DNA of 64,000 bases, taken from the NCBI RefSeq assembly GCF_039973015.1, contig NZ_JBDWLT010000003.1, forward strand, positions 124,001-188,000, in the 5' to 3' direction. The number at the start of each line of letters is the position of its first letter. Position 1 is the first letter of the stretch. Positions 7,765-16,371 of this stretch are shown here, piece after piece. Both the position numbers and the translations under genes were made by a program. This DNA is from Parvibaculum sp039973015 (lineage in GTDB: Bacteria > Pseudomonadota > Alphaproteobacteria > Parvibaculales > Parvibaculaceae). The notes below the pieces were generated by a model, which had not been told where the DNA came from, did not search any database, and saw nothing but the letters and a program-made list of their open reading frames with translations.

Positions 7765-9086
7765 GCTACGAACTCATCACACTGCTGATGTTTTCATCGC
7801 TCATGGTGGTGCTGCTGACGGGCCAGCGCGTCTTTGGCGCTATCGGCTTTGTCGCGGCCGCGGCCTCGCTTCTTCTGTGGGGTGACGGTGCCTCCGAAAT
7901 GCCCTTCAACGCCAGCTTTCAGGTGCTGAACTGGTACCCGTTGCTCACGCTGCCGCTCTTCATCTATATGGGCTACATGCTCTCCGAGTCGGGTATCGCG
8001 AGCGATCTCTACCGCATGTTCCACGTCTGGATGGGGCCGCTGAGGGGGGGACTTGCCATTGGTACAATCGGGCTCATGGTCGTCATTTCAGCCATGAACG
8101 GTCTCAGTGTTGCGGGGATGGCGATCGGCGCGAGCGTTGCCCTGCCGGAGCTTTTGCGGCGCGGCTATGACAAGGTCATGGTCACCGGCGTTATTCAGGC
8201 CGGTAGCTCGCTTGGCATCCTGATCCCGCCAAGCGTGGTCCTGGTGCTTTACGCGATGATTGCGCGTCAGCCTGTTCTACAGCTTTGGCTCGCCGGTATT
8301 CTCCCCGGCCTTCTCATGGCGTGCCTCTTCGGTCTGTACATCTATATCCGATGCAGGATGCGCCCGGAACTCGGCCCTGCATTGCCGGTGGAAGAGCTGG
8401 AGAAAATCACCTGGGGCGAAAAGTTCATCCTGCTGAAAGCAGGCATCGCGCCAATTCTGATCTTCGTGTCCATGATGGGGCTTTTCTTTACCGGCGTTAC
8501 AAGCCTCGTTGAAAGCTCCGCCGTCGGCGCGACGGCCGCAACGCTGACCGCCTTGTGGAAACGTCGCCTGACATTCCGCGTGATGGACGACACCATGCGT
8601 CAGACCCTGAGCATCACCTGCATGTTCATGTGGATCATTCTGGCCGCCCTCTGTTTCGGTGCGGTCTATGATGGGCTGGGCGCGAAGAATGCGATCAAGG
8701 TTCTTTTGCTCGACACATGGGAACTCGGGCCATGGGAAATCCTCATCATGATGATGCTGTCCTTCGTGGTCCTCGGCATGTTTCTCGATGACACGGCCAT
8801 GCTCGTCATCGTGGCGCCGCTCTATATTCCGCTTGTCAGGAGCCTGGGTTTCGACCCGATCTGGTTCGGCGTTCTCTATGTGATCACCTGTCAGGTGGCC
8901 TATATCACGCCGCCCTTCGGCTATAATCTGTTCCTTATGCGCGCCATGGCGCCACCGGAGATAACCCTTGTGGATATCTATCGCTCAATCGTACCGTTTG
9001 TCATGATTATGCTCGTCACGATCGCAATCGTGATGGCATTTCCGCAGCTCGCCCTTTGGCTGCCCGATATGTATTCCGGGCGATAG
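7761..9086 (+). CDS. dctM: TRAP transporter large permease DctM
   Basis: This 441-residue protein has about 12 hydrophobic helices and is the transport subunit of the TRAP system, using the sodium gradient to import substrate delivered by DctP. Conserved features include the N-terminal LLTGQRVFGAIGF segment, IPPSVVLVLYAMI in the middle and VAYITPPFGYNLFLM near the C-terminus. The start ATG overlaps the DctQ stop. A longer same-frame extension upstream to 7236 runs antiphase through dctQ and is an artefact. Confidence 0.92.
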   Translation: MSYELITLLMFSSLMVVLLTGQRVFGAIGFVAAAASLLLWGDGASEMPFNASFQVLNWYPLLTLPLFIYMGYMLSESGIASDLYRMFHVWMGPLRGGLAIGTIGLMVVISAMNGLSVAGMAIGASVALPELLRRGYDKVMVTGVIQAGSSLGILIPPSVVLVLYAMIARQPVLQLWLAGILPGLLMACLFGLYIYIRCRMRPELGPALPVEELEKITWGEKFILLKAGIAPILIFVSMMGLFFTGVTSLVESSAVGATAATLTALWKRRLTFRVMDDTMRQTLSITCMFMWIILAALCFGAVYDGLGAKNAIKVLLLDTWELGPWEILIMMMLSFVVLGMFLDDTAMLVIVAPLYIPLVRSLGFDPIWFGVLYVITCQVAYITPPFGYNLFLMRAMAPPEITLVDIYRSIVPFVMIMLVTIAIVMAFPQLALWLPDMYSGR

Positions 9087-9209
9087 GAGGTTTTTCAGAA
9101 AAGTTCAGGCGTTCGAGGCAGTAGCGGATTTCTTCGTGTGAGTGGGCCGGGTCTGGCTTCTGGGGCTGGATACGACCCGAAACCATCCAGAGAAGAAGGA
9201 GCCTTTTAT

Positions 9210-10280
9210 ATGACTGACGATCCCAAGAACATGAACAAGCGCGACTTCCTGAAGAAGGCAGGCGTTGGCGTGGCAGCCGTAGGTGCTTCCACAATCGCCG
9301 CGCCCAATATCGTTCGCGCCCAGTCGCCGATCAAATGGCGTCTGCAGACCTATGCAGGTCCGGCGCTCGCTGAACATGTGATCAAGCCCTCCATTGATGC
9401 TTTCAACAATGCAGCCAATGGTGAGATGACGATCGAGCTCTATACCTCCGACCAGCTCGTGCCGCAGGGTGAACTTTTCCGCGCTGTACAGAATGGCACC
9501 ATCGACGCCGCGCAGAGCGACGATGACTCCATGGCGGCACCCGTCGATGTGTCGGTGTTCGGCGCTTATTTCCCCTTCGCATCGCGCTACAGCCTGGATG
9601 TGCCGGTATTGTGGGAGTGGTACGGTCTTCGCGAAATCTGGGAAGAAGCTTATGCCGAAGTGCCGGGGGTTACCTGGCTCAGCACCGGTTCCTGGGACCC
9701 GTGCAACTTCGTGACGACGAAACCGATCCGCAAGCTCGAAGATTTGAAGGGGCTTCGCGTTTTCACCTTTCCGACAGGCGGCAAATTTCTGGAACGTTTT
9801 GGTGTCGTGCCAGTCACGCTTCCCTGGGAAGACATCGAAGTAGCCATCCAGACGAACGAGCTCGACGGCGTTGCGTGGTGCGGCGCGACCGAGACCTATA
9901 CGGTCGGCTGGGCGGATATCAACAAGTACTATCTCACCAACAACATCTCGGGCGCGTGGGCCGGTTCCTATATCGCCAATACGGAGAAGTGGGAGGCTTT
10001 GCCCGAGCATCTCAAGACGCTGTTCAAGCTCTCGATGGACAGCTCACACTACTACCGCCAGCATTGGTATTGGTGGGGTGAAGCTCATTACCGCACAACG
10101 GGCGGCAAGCTCGAACTGACCACCATTCCCGAAGCGGAGTGGCAGACGGTAGAAGATGAAGCACTTAAATTCTGGGATGAAGTGGCGCAGAAAAGCGAGC
10201 GCAACGCGCGCGTGGTCAAAATCCTCAAAAATTACGCCGATACGATGCGCAAGGCTGGCGCGCCCTATCGCTATGGCTGA
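9210..10280 (+). CDS. dctP: TRAP transporter substrate-binding protein DctP (TakP-like)
   Basis: The 356-residue periplasmic receptor starts at an ATG preceded by AGAAGGAG. Its leader NKRDFLKKAGVGVAAVG is Tat-like and is followed by a cut site near VRAQ. It shows the TRAP receptor core: LKGLRVFTFPTGGKFLERFG, LPWEDIEVAIQTNELDGV and YLTNNISGAW. The tryptophan-rich ends and the D-G-V-A-W-C-G block resemble the alpha-keto-acid binding TakP group. In the helix-strand element where many DctP proteins have a carboxylate-binding arginine (GLKxRV), this protein reads GLRVFT, so the ligand contact may differ. It follows dctM after 123 bp. Confidence 0.9.
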   Translation: MTDDPKNMNKRDFLKKAGVGVAAVGASTIAAPNIVRAQSPIKWRLQTYAGPALAEHVIKPSIDAFNNAANGEMTIELYTSDQLVPQGELFRAVQNGTIDAAQSDDDSMAAPVDVSVFGAYFPFASRYSLDVPVLWEWYGLREIWEEAYAEVPGVTWLSTGSWDPCNFVTTKPIRKLEDLKGLRVFTFPTGGKFLERFGVVPVTLPWEDIEVAIQTNELDGVAWCGATETYTVGWADINKYYLTNNISGAWAGSYIANTEKWEALPEHLKTLFKLSMDSSHYYRQHWYWWGEAHYRTTGGKLELTTIPEAEWQTVEDEALKFWDEVAQKSERNARVVKILKNYADTMRKAGAPYRYG

Positions 10281-10306
10281 GCGTAACTTTTTCTGAGGTG
10301 CTTGTC

Positions 10307-10330
10307 GGGCTCCGCCATATGGCGGGGCCC
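10307..10330 (+). terminator. Hairpin after the TRAP operon
   Basis: GGGCTCCGCC (10307-10316) and GGCGGGGCCC (10321-10330) form a 10-bp stem with one G-U pair around ATAT. It lies 26 bp after the dctP stop. The tail GGTTCGTTTC is only moderately T-rich, so termination strength is uncertain. Confidence 0.55.
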
Positions 10331-10420
10331 GGTTCGTTTCAAATGAAAGAGCAGGCGGGAACCGGCGCTGTCTGGGGACGTTCTTCTCTCAAATCACGCA
10401 ATGCGTGAGGCGAGGATCCG

Positions 10421-10906
10421 ATGAGAAAGGCGGCACGGTTTGGGTCAGTGTTTGCAGGCTTGTTATTGGCCCTCCTGACCGCTTGCGACGATTATCCCAA
10501 AGATCCCCACGGAACGCTTGCCCGCGCACAAGGCGGTACCATCGAGGCCGGTATTGTTGAAAATGCGCCTTGGGCTGTACGAGACAATGGTGAAGCGCGA
10601 GGTATTGAAGTTCAGCTCGTCGAACAATTCGCCTCATCTCTAGGCGGGAAGGTTGAATGGTCGGAGATGTCCGGGCCTGTCGCTATGCGGGCCTTGAAGA
10701 CCCGCAAGCTGGACCTCGTGGTGGGCGGATTTCTTCAGACAGACTCATGGCGTTCCGAGGTCGGTTTTACCCGCGCTTATATTCCCGGTACGAAGCATGT
10801 CATGGCAGTACCGAAGGGCGAAAACGCTTGGCTCATTGCCCTGGAAACATTTCTGAGGAAACACGAGAGTGAAATTCTCGATCTCACGGCAGAGGCGCGC
10901 CAGTGA
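10421..10906 (+). CDS. Short solute-binding (SBP_bac_3-like) lipoprotein
   Basis: The 161-residue protein has a lipoprotein signal with lipobox LLTAC (Cys22). The mature part reads like the first lobe of a type-3 solute-binding protein: GTIEAGIVENAPWAVRDNG, GIEVQLVEQFASSLGGKVEW and KTRKLDLVVGGFL. Family members are usually about 250 residues with two lobes; here the second lobe is missing, so ligand closure would need a partner or a different mode. The last 4 bp (GTGA) overlap the start of a CDF cation transporter, implying coupled translation and a joint role, perhaps as a sensing or capture accessory. That role is inference. GAGGCGAGG precedes the ATG. Confidence 0.75.
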   Translation: MRKAARFGSVFAGLLLALLTACDDYPKDPHGTLARAQGGTIEAGIVENAPWAVRDNGEARGIEVQLVEQFASSLGGKVEWSEMSGPVAMRALKTRKLDLVVGGFLQTDSWRSEVGFTRAYIPGTKHVMAVPKGENAWLIALETFLRKHESEILDLTAEARQ

Positions 10907-11850
10907 GAACTCGCGAAGCATATGTTTGGCCGAAAGACAAAGCGAAACTCCGCCGTCGCGCCATACATCTCGAATGGGCGACCCTCGCAGCCATGAGTAC
11001 CGTCATTGCGGTTCTCTATCTGGTTCTGGGTAACGCTCAGGCGACGCGCACCGCTTGGATCGAGGATGTGTTGGGTCTCCTTCCTGCCATCGCCTATCTC
11101 GTCGCCGCATCCATCGAGCGCCGGGGCCCCACGGAGCGTTTCCCTCTTGGCCTTTATCGTGCGGTGTCCATTGCCTATCTCGTCGGCGCGACCGCGACGC
11201 TTCTTGTTGGTGTTTATCTGCTGGCCGAGAACGGTATAAAGCTTCTGGAGCGAGAGCATCCGACAATAGGCCTGATGTCGGTGGCAGGACATGATGTTTG
11301 GGGCGGCTGGCTGATGATGTCCGCACTTCTTTACAGCATTGTTCCACCCGTCATTCTTGGTCATCTCAAGATGCCGATAGCCCGCGAGATCCATGACAAG
11401 CCACTTATGGCGGATGCCGCCATGCAGAAGGCGGACTGGATGACGGGGGTTGGCGCCATTGTCGGGATAGCCGGGGTGGGGCTTGGCTTCTGGTGGGCGG
11501 ATGCGACTGCTGCGCTTCTCATTTCTCTCGATATTATTCGCGATGGTGTGCGTCACGTCTGGCGCGCCATGGGTGATCTTGCCGATCGTATCCCGCACAC
11601 CGTCGATCGAGATAAGCTGCATCCCGCAATAGGGGCGGCAACCAAGGCCGCAATGTCGGTTTATGGAGTGAGGTCGGCAGAGGTGAAGCTTCGTGAGGAA
11701 GGACACCTTCTCACCGGCTCGGTATATGCGGAACTCGCTGACGAGGAAGAGGTGATCGGTCGTCTCGACAAGGTGCGCGATGCGGTCGAAGCGAGTGACT
11801 GGCGACTCTACGATATTGTCGTAACGCCGGTTCACCGCGGAAAGCTTTGA
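10903..11850 (+). CDS. Cation diffusion facilitator (CDF) family transporter
   Basis: The 315-residue protein has six predicted membrane helices and a soluble C-terminal domain of about 90 residues, the CDF layout. Helix 2 contains WIEDVLGLLPAIAYL and helix 5 the segment LMADAAMQKADWMTG, positions where CDF proteins hold metal-coordinating Asp/His residues. The His of the classical HxxxD pair appears replaced by A/D in helix 5, so metal choice may be unusual. CDF proteins export divalent cations such as zinc, cobalt or iron by proton antiport. The GTG start overlaps the stop of the solute-binding lipoprotein by 4 bp. Confidence 0.82.
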   Translation: MRTREAYVWPKDKAKLRRRAIHLEWATLAAMSTVIAVLYLVLGNAQATRTAWIEDVLGLLPAIAYLVAASIERRGPTERFPLGLYRAVSIAYLVGATATLLVGVYLLAENGIKLLEREHPTIGLMSVAGHDVWGGWLMMSALLYSIVPPVILGHLKMPIAREIHDKPLMADAAMQKADWMTGVGAIVGIAGVGLGFWWADATAALLISLDIIRDGVRHVWRAMGDLADRIPHTVDRDKLHPAIGAATKAAMSVYGVRSAEVKLREEGHLLTGSVYAELADEEEVIGRLDKVRDAVEASDWRLYDIVVTPVHRGKL

Positions 11851-11913
11851 GAGCGTCTCTCCTCCATTGACGCCGGGGCGGCGGGGGGGTGACCCGGTCG
11901 CGGCAAGCAGTCT

Positions 11914-11942
11914 TTGACTGATAGTAAGGCTGCATTATTATC
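11914..11942 (+). promoter_or_regulatory. Possible promoter for the Baeyer-Villiger monooxygenase
   Basis: TTGACT (11914-11919) is close to the -35 consensus. A notably A/T-rich stretch (ATTATTATC, to 11942) lies at about the right distance for a -10 element, though it does not match the consensus well. The start codon is about 70 bp further downstream. Confidence 0.3.
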
Positions 11943-12012
11943 TCTATCAACACGAAATGGGCAAAGCCCGAGCAGCCGCACATCAGAAAGCGGCACGTAT
12001 TAGGGGGATGAG

Positions 12013-13806
12013 ATGGCTGATAAGGCAGAACTTGGGTTCGATCCGGCTGCACTCAAGGCGAAGTACCGTGCGGAGCGCGACAAGCGTTTGAGGCAGGATG
12101 CGAATGAGCAATATGTCGAGATCAAGGGCCAGTTTGCCCACTATCTTGAAGACCCATATGTCGAACCGGGTTTTGCGCGTGAGCCGCTGAGCGACGAAGT
12201 GGATGTCGTGGTGGTGGGCGGCGGCTTTGGCGGGTTGCTTGCGGGCGCGCGTTTGCGCGAGGCGGGGGTCGAAAATGTCCGCATGATCGAGAAGGGTGGT
12301 GATTTCGGCGGTACTTGGTACTGGAACCGATATCCCGGCGCTGCCTGCGATATCGAATCCTACATCTATCTGCCTCTCCTTGAAGAGATCGGATACATGC
12401 CGGTCGAAAAATATTCCAAGGCGGCTGAAATCCTCGCGCACAGTCAGGCGATCGGGCGTCACTTCGATCTTTATCGCGATGCGCTTTTCCAGACCGAGGT
12501 CAAGGAGATGCGGTGGGATGATGAAATCGCCCGCTGGGTCGTTCACACGAACCGCGGCGACGCCATTCGCGCACGCTTCGTTGTAACGGCGAGCGGCCCG
12601 CTTCATCGTCCGAAGTTGCCTGGCATTCCGGGAGTCGAAGGTTTCAAGCGGCACTCCTTCCATACGAGCCGCTGGGATTACGACTACACAGGCGGTGACT
12701 GCAATGGCGGCCTCGAAAAGTTGAAAGACAAGCGCGTCGGGATTATCGGCACAGGCGCGACGGCCGTGCAATGCGTGCCGCATCTCGGAGCCCACGCGAA
12801 GGAGCTCTATGTTTTCCAGCGCACCCCGTCCTCGATTGACGTCCGCGACAACAGGCCGACCGACCCCGGCTGGGCGCAGAGCCTGACGCCGGGCTGGCAG
12901 CAGAACCGGATGGACAATTTCAATACGCTTGTCTCCGGCGGCTTTCAGGAGGAAGACCTCGTCAATGACGGCTGGACCGATATCATCGGTAATCTTCTCG
13001 TCATGGCGCGCAAGGGTGCCGCGGGCCGCTCACCCGCCGAGATGGCGGAGGTGGTCCAACTCGCCGACTTCCAGAAAATGGAATCGATCCGCAAAAGGGT
13101 CGAGGATGTCGTGAAAGACAGCTCGACGGCGGAAGCGTTGAAGCCCTGGTATAATCAGTTCTGCAAGCGCCCTTGCTTCCACGACGAATATCTCGCCACC
13201 TTCAACCGTCCGAATGTCCATCTCGTCGATACACAGGGCAGGGGCGTCGAGCGCATCACCGAAAATGCCGTGGTTGCGAATGGCGAGGCATTCGAAATCG
13301 ATTGCCTCATCTATGCGACGGGCTTCGAGGTTGGCACCGGCTACACGCGGCGCGCCGGTTTTGAAATCTATGGCCGGGGGGGAGTGACGCTCACCGAAAA
13401 ATGGAAAGATGGTGTTTCCTCGCTGCACGGCATGCATACGCGCGGGTTTTCAAACTGTTTCATCGTCAGCAATGCACAGGCAGGTTTTACCGCCAACTAT
13501 CCGCACATGCTGAACGAGCAATCGAAACACTTGTCCTACATCGTGAAGGAATGCATCGACCGTCAGGCCCGTGTGGTCGAAACGACGCCGGAAGCCGAGG
13601 CGGAATGGCTCGACACGGTGCTCAAAGCCGCTGTCTTCAACAAGCGCTTCCTTGAGGAATGTACGCCCGGTTACTACAACAATGAGGGTCAGCCATCCGA
13701 AGCCGCCATTCGTAATGGTCCCTTTGGCGGCGGCTCTATCGCCTTCATCAAGATACTTGAAGACTGGCGCGGAGAGGGTGGCCTGCCGGGCCTGGAACTG
13801 CATTGA
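12013..13806 (+). CDS. Baeyer-Villiger monooxygenase (flavin-dependent, type I)
   Basis: This 597-residue enzyme has two Rossmann motifs: GGGFGG (69-74) for FAD and GTGATA (246-251) for NADPH. Between them is GGTWYWNRYPGAACD (99-113), matching the second BVMO fingerprint, and FKRHSFHTSRWD (211-222) at the place of the FxGxxxHxxxWP/D signature, with Arg where Gly is usual. The N-terminal extension of about 60 residues with a basic helix (KAKYRAERDKRLR) and the total length resemble the cyclopentadecanone/steroid monooxygenase group of about 600 residues. These enzymes insert oxygen next to a carbonyl, giving esters or lactones. The gene stands alone with its own upstream region. A bulky cyclic or long-chain ketone substrate is inferred. 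Confidence 0.88.
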   Translation: MADKAELGFDPAALKAKYRAERDKRLRQDANEQYVEIKGQFAHYLEDPYVEPGFAREPLSDEVDVVVVGGGFGGLLAGARLREAGVENVRMIEKGGDFGGTWYWNRYPGAACDIESYIYLPLLEEIGYMPVEKYSKAAEILAHSQAIGRHFDLYRDALFQTEVKEMRWDDEIARWVVHTNRGDAIRARFVVTASGPLHRPKLPGIPGVEGFKRHSFHTSRWDYDYTGGDCNGGLEKLKDKRVGIIGTGATAVQCVPHLGAHAKELYVFQRTPSSIDVRDNRPTDPGWAQSLTPGWQQNRMDNFNTLVSGGFQEEDLVNDGWTDIIGNLLVMARKGAAGRSPAEMAEVVQLADFQKMESIRKRVEDVVKDSSTAEALKPWYNQFCKRPCFHDEYLATFNRPNVHLVDTQGRGVERITENAVVANGEAFEIDCLIYATGFEVGTGYTRRAGFEIYGRGGVTLTEKWKDGVSSLHGMHTRGFSNCFIVSNAQAGFTANYPHMLNEQSKHLSYIVKECIDRQARVVETTPEAEAEWLDTVLKAAVFNKRFLEECTPGYYNNEGQPSEAAIRNGPFGGGSIAFIKILEDWRGEGGLPGLELH

Positions 13807-13921
13807 GTTCAGAGTGTTGACGAAAGCAAGGGCGGCGACTAGGTTTCGCCCGCGCAACCAAGACGAGCAGCACCTCGAATCGCCCGGAAACGGTCGTAAA
13901 CCGAGGTTCTGGGCGGCGTTT

Positions 13922-13995
13922 TGGGGGATCGTCTAACGGTAGGACAGCGGACTCTGACTCCGCCAGTCTAGGTTCGAATCCTAGTCCCCCAGCCA
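13922..13995 (+). tRNA. tRNA-Gln (anticodon CTG)
   Basis: A full cloverleaf can be drawn: acceptor TGGGGGA/TCCCCCA with discriminator G and encoded CCA, D-stem GTC/GAC, anticodon stem GCGGA/TCCGC with loop CTCTGAC (anticodon CTG, reading CAG), and T-arm CTAGG-TTCGAAT-CCTAG. The U1-A72 pair is typical of glutamine tRNAs. Confidence 0.97.
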
Positions 13996-14139
13996 CTTTC
14001 CTGTATGACAGCAGCGACAAGCCCGTCTTTACCGCGCGGCTCAGGCTGCTACACTCCACACAACTGAAAAATACAGGGAATCCGGTCGATAGCGCGGTCC
14101 GCTTGTGGCGGTGTCCTGCGCTTCCCGGGTCTGAACAAA
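13996..14139. other. Spacer after the tRNA-Gln gene
   Basis: No gene or integrase signature is visible beside the tRNA, and no second copy of the tRNA 3' end was seen nearby. A bulged inverted pair TTCCTGTAT ... ATACAGGGAA (about 13998-14081) is present but weak. GC-rich sequence leads into the Ppx/GppA gene. Confidence 0.4.
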
Positions 14140-15510
14140 GTGCACCATGAAGGTGACGACGGCATGAACGGTCCTGGCGGGGCCCATGCCGCTATCGAAG
14201 GCCTGCCACAGGTCTCCTCCGCCGCGAACCACAGCACTGCTTCCCCAAAGGAAGCGGATGACGAAGGATCACGCGGTTTCCCGGACGGCGGGTCGAGAGA
14301 CAAAAGCGCAGCCTCGCTCGGGCCCGGAAAGTCGCGCCGCCGCGGTCGGCGGGGAAGAGGCCGCCGCAAGGAAGGCGCGCACAAGGACGCTGCCGCCCCC
14401 GATAAATCGGTAGAGCAGCCTCGTCCCAAATCGGCACCCAGAAATTCCCGTCGGCCGGCCAAAGGTCATAGTGCCCAGGATCACCTCTATGCGGCGCTCG
14501 ATCTTGGCACGAATAACTGCCGCCTTTTGATTGCGCGGCGTTCTCCCGAGGGGTTCAAGGTTGTCGATGCTTATTCCCGTATTGTCCGTTTGGGGGAAGG
14601 CTTGGCCCACACAGGCGCTCTGGGCGATGCCGCGATGGACCGCGCAATCGATGCCCTGCGCATCTGCGCTGAGAAGATGGCACGCAGAGGCGTCGCCCGG
14701 TCCCGGACGATAGCGACGGCGGCCTGCCGCACGGCGGAAAACGGCTCGGACTTCATCGAACGCGTGAAGCGGGAGACCAGTCTTTCGCTCGAAATCGTCT
14801 CGACAGAGGACGAGGCGCGACTCGCCGTTGCCGGGTGTTCGCCTCTTCTCGACAAGAACTGCACCTCGGCGCTCGTTTTCGACATTGGCGGCGGATCGAC
14901 CGAACTTATCTGGGTCCGTATGGATGGCCGTGCCGGTGGGGGCCCCGCCATAGCGGACTGGATATCGCTGCCCTGCGGTGTCGTCACGCTTGCGGAACGC
15001 CACGGTGGCGTAGAGGTGCCGGAAGACGTATATGCCCGCATGGTGGGTGAGGTCAGCAGTCAGCTCGCCCCCTTTCTCGAGCGCATGAAGCCGGATGTGA
15101 GCGGCATTGCACCCGCTGATTTTCATCTGCTCGGCACCTCCGGCACAGTGACAACCATTGCAGGTGTTCATCTCGGCCTTGCGCGTTATGACCGCACACG
15201 GGTGGACGGCATCTGGATATCGCCGGAGGAGGTGCGAAATGTTACGCAGTCTCTTCTCGAGATGGATTATGAAAGCCGCGCGGCTCATCCCTGCGTCGGA
15301 CAGGAGCGTGCGGATCTCGTGTTGGCGGGCTGCGCCATTTTCGAGGCGATAGCGCGGGCCTGGCCGGCCGACCGGTTGCGTGTCGCGGATCGGGGGCTTC
15401 GCGAGGGTATTCTGCTCTCGCTGATGGAAGCGGATGTCCGCAAGAGAAAGCGACGCCGCAGAAAGCGCCGAAGAAAGCCAGGTCCGGCAGGTGATAATGG
15501 AACGGTGTGA
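14140..15510 (+). CDS. Ppx/GppA family phosphatase with arginine-rich tails
   Basis: The 456-residue protein contains a Ppx/GppA core from about residue 110, starting YAALDLGTNNCRLLIARR, with the ATPase-like motif VFDIGGGSTELIW near 250 and LLGTSGTVTTIAG near 330. The family hydrolyses polyphosphate or pppGpp. Two features are extra: a roughly 110-residue polar N-terminal region containing KSRRRGRRGRGRRKEG, and a C-terminal tail RKRKRRRRKRRRKPG. Such tails could bind RNA or polyphosphate. The start may be GTG 14140 or ATG 14164. It runs directly into the RlmE gene (2 bp gap, or overlap if RlmE starts at GTG 15507), so a link to ribosome maturation is plausible. Confidence 0.85.
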   Translation: MHHEGDDGMNGPGGAHAAIEGLPQVSSAANHSTASPKEADDEGSRGFPDGGSRDKSAASLGPGKSRRRGRRGRGRRKEGAHKDAAAPDKSVEQPRPKSAPRNSRRPAKGHSAQDHLYAALDLGTNNCRLLIARRSPEGFKVVDAYSRIVRLGEGLAHTGALGDAAMDRAIDALRICAEKMARRGVARSRTIATAACRTAENGSDFIERVKRETSLSLEIVSTEDEARLAVAGCSPLLDKNCTSALVFDIGGGSTELIWVRMDGRAGGGPAIADWISLPCGVVTLAERHGGVEVPEDVYARMVGEVSSQLAPFLERMKPDVSGIAPADFHLLGTSGTVTTIAGVHLGLARYDRTRVDGIWISPEEVRNVTQSLLEMDYESRAAHPCVGQERADLVLAGCAIFEAIARAWPADRLRVADRGLREGILLSLMEADVRKRKRRRRKRRRKPGPAGDNGTV

Positions 15511-15512
15511 AG

Positions 15513-16259
15513 ATGGCCGGTGAGAAGAAGGGCGGCGGGGCCGGAGACGGCGGTGCCCGTGCGTTGAAGGTGCGCGTAAAGACGGCGCGCAGACGCTCGA
15601 ATTCGTCCACTCGCTGGCTGCAACGCCAGTTGAACGACCCCTATGTTCATGCCGCTAGGCGCGATGGGTATCGCTCCCGCGCGGCCTATAAACTCGCCGA
15701 GATCGACGACAAGTATCGCCTGTTGAAACCCGGTGCCCGCGTGGTCGATCTGGGTTGTGCACCCGGCGGCTGGTGTCAGGTTGCGGTCGCACGCGTGAAG
15801 GCGCTCGGTCAGGGCGAAAACAAGGGCGAGGGCAGGGTGATCGGTCTCGATTATCTTGAGACCGAGTCGGTGCCCGGCGCCACTATTCTCCAGCTTAACT
15901 TTCTGGATGAAGGAGCCGACGACACGGTGAAGGCGCTTCTTGCCGGCGAAGCGGACCTCGTGCTCTCCGATATGGCGGCCCCCACCACAGGCCACAAGCA
16001 GACGGACCATCTGCGCATCATGCATCTTTGCGAGGTCGCCGCGCATTTTGCCGTGGAGGTTCTCGCGCCAGGAGGAACCTTTCTTGCCAAGGTGTTACGG
16101 GGCGGAACGGAGAGCGAGCTTCTGACGCTCCTCAAGCAGCACTTCAAGACAGTTCGCCATGTGAAACCCAAGGCGAGCCGGGCCGACTCGGCGGAGATGT
16201 ATGTGTTGGCTCAAGGCTTTAAGGGGCGTTCTGAAAGCAGTGCCGAAGACGCTGTGTGA
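15513..16259 (+). CDS. rlmE: 23S rRNA (uridine-2'-O-)-methyltransferase RlmE (FtsJ/RrmJ)
   Basis: This 248-residue protein methylates the 2'-OH of U2552 in 23S rRNA in its family. It has the SAM-binding motif VVDLGCAPGGWCQVAV near residues 75-90, the substrate-side DMAAPTTGHKQTDHLR and the late motif GGTFLAKVLRGGTE. The K-D-K-E catalytic set can be assigned to Lys near 51, Asp in SDMAAP, Lys in AKVLRGG and Glu in SRADSAEMYV. A basic N-terminal extension of about 40 residues (VRVKTARRRSNSSTRW) is present. ATG 15513 is used; a GTG at 15507 overlapping the previous stop is possible. Confidence 0.92.
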   Translation: MAGEKKGGGAGDGGARALKVRVKTARRRSNSSTRWLQRQLNDPYVHAARRDGYRSRAAYKLAEIDDKYRLLKPGARVVDLGCAPGGWCQVAVARVKALGQGENKGEGRVIGLDYLETESVPGATILQLNFLDEGADDTVKALLAGEADLVLSDMAAPTTGHKQTDHLRIMHLCEVAAHFAVEVLAPGGTFLAKVLRGGTESELLTLLKQHFKTVRHVKPKASRADSAEMYVLAQGFKGRSESSAEDAV

Positions 16260-16371
16260 ATATTTCGCAGCTGCGGCATACGGCTCTTTGCATTCCCGCA
16301 TATAGGTGTTAAAAGCCAGCGCCAACACACGATAAGGTGCCCGGCCAGTAGCGGCCCAGGAGGTTGGCAGT

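Noticed and set aside
13922..14139. tRNA-Gln as a possible attachment site of an island
   Set aside because: No integrase and no repeated tRNA 3' end was seen; genes on both sides look native.
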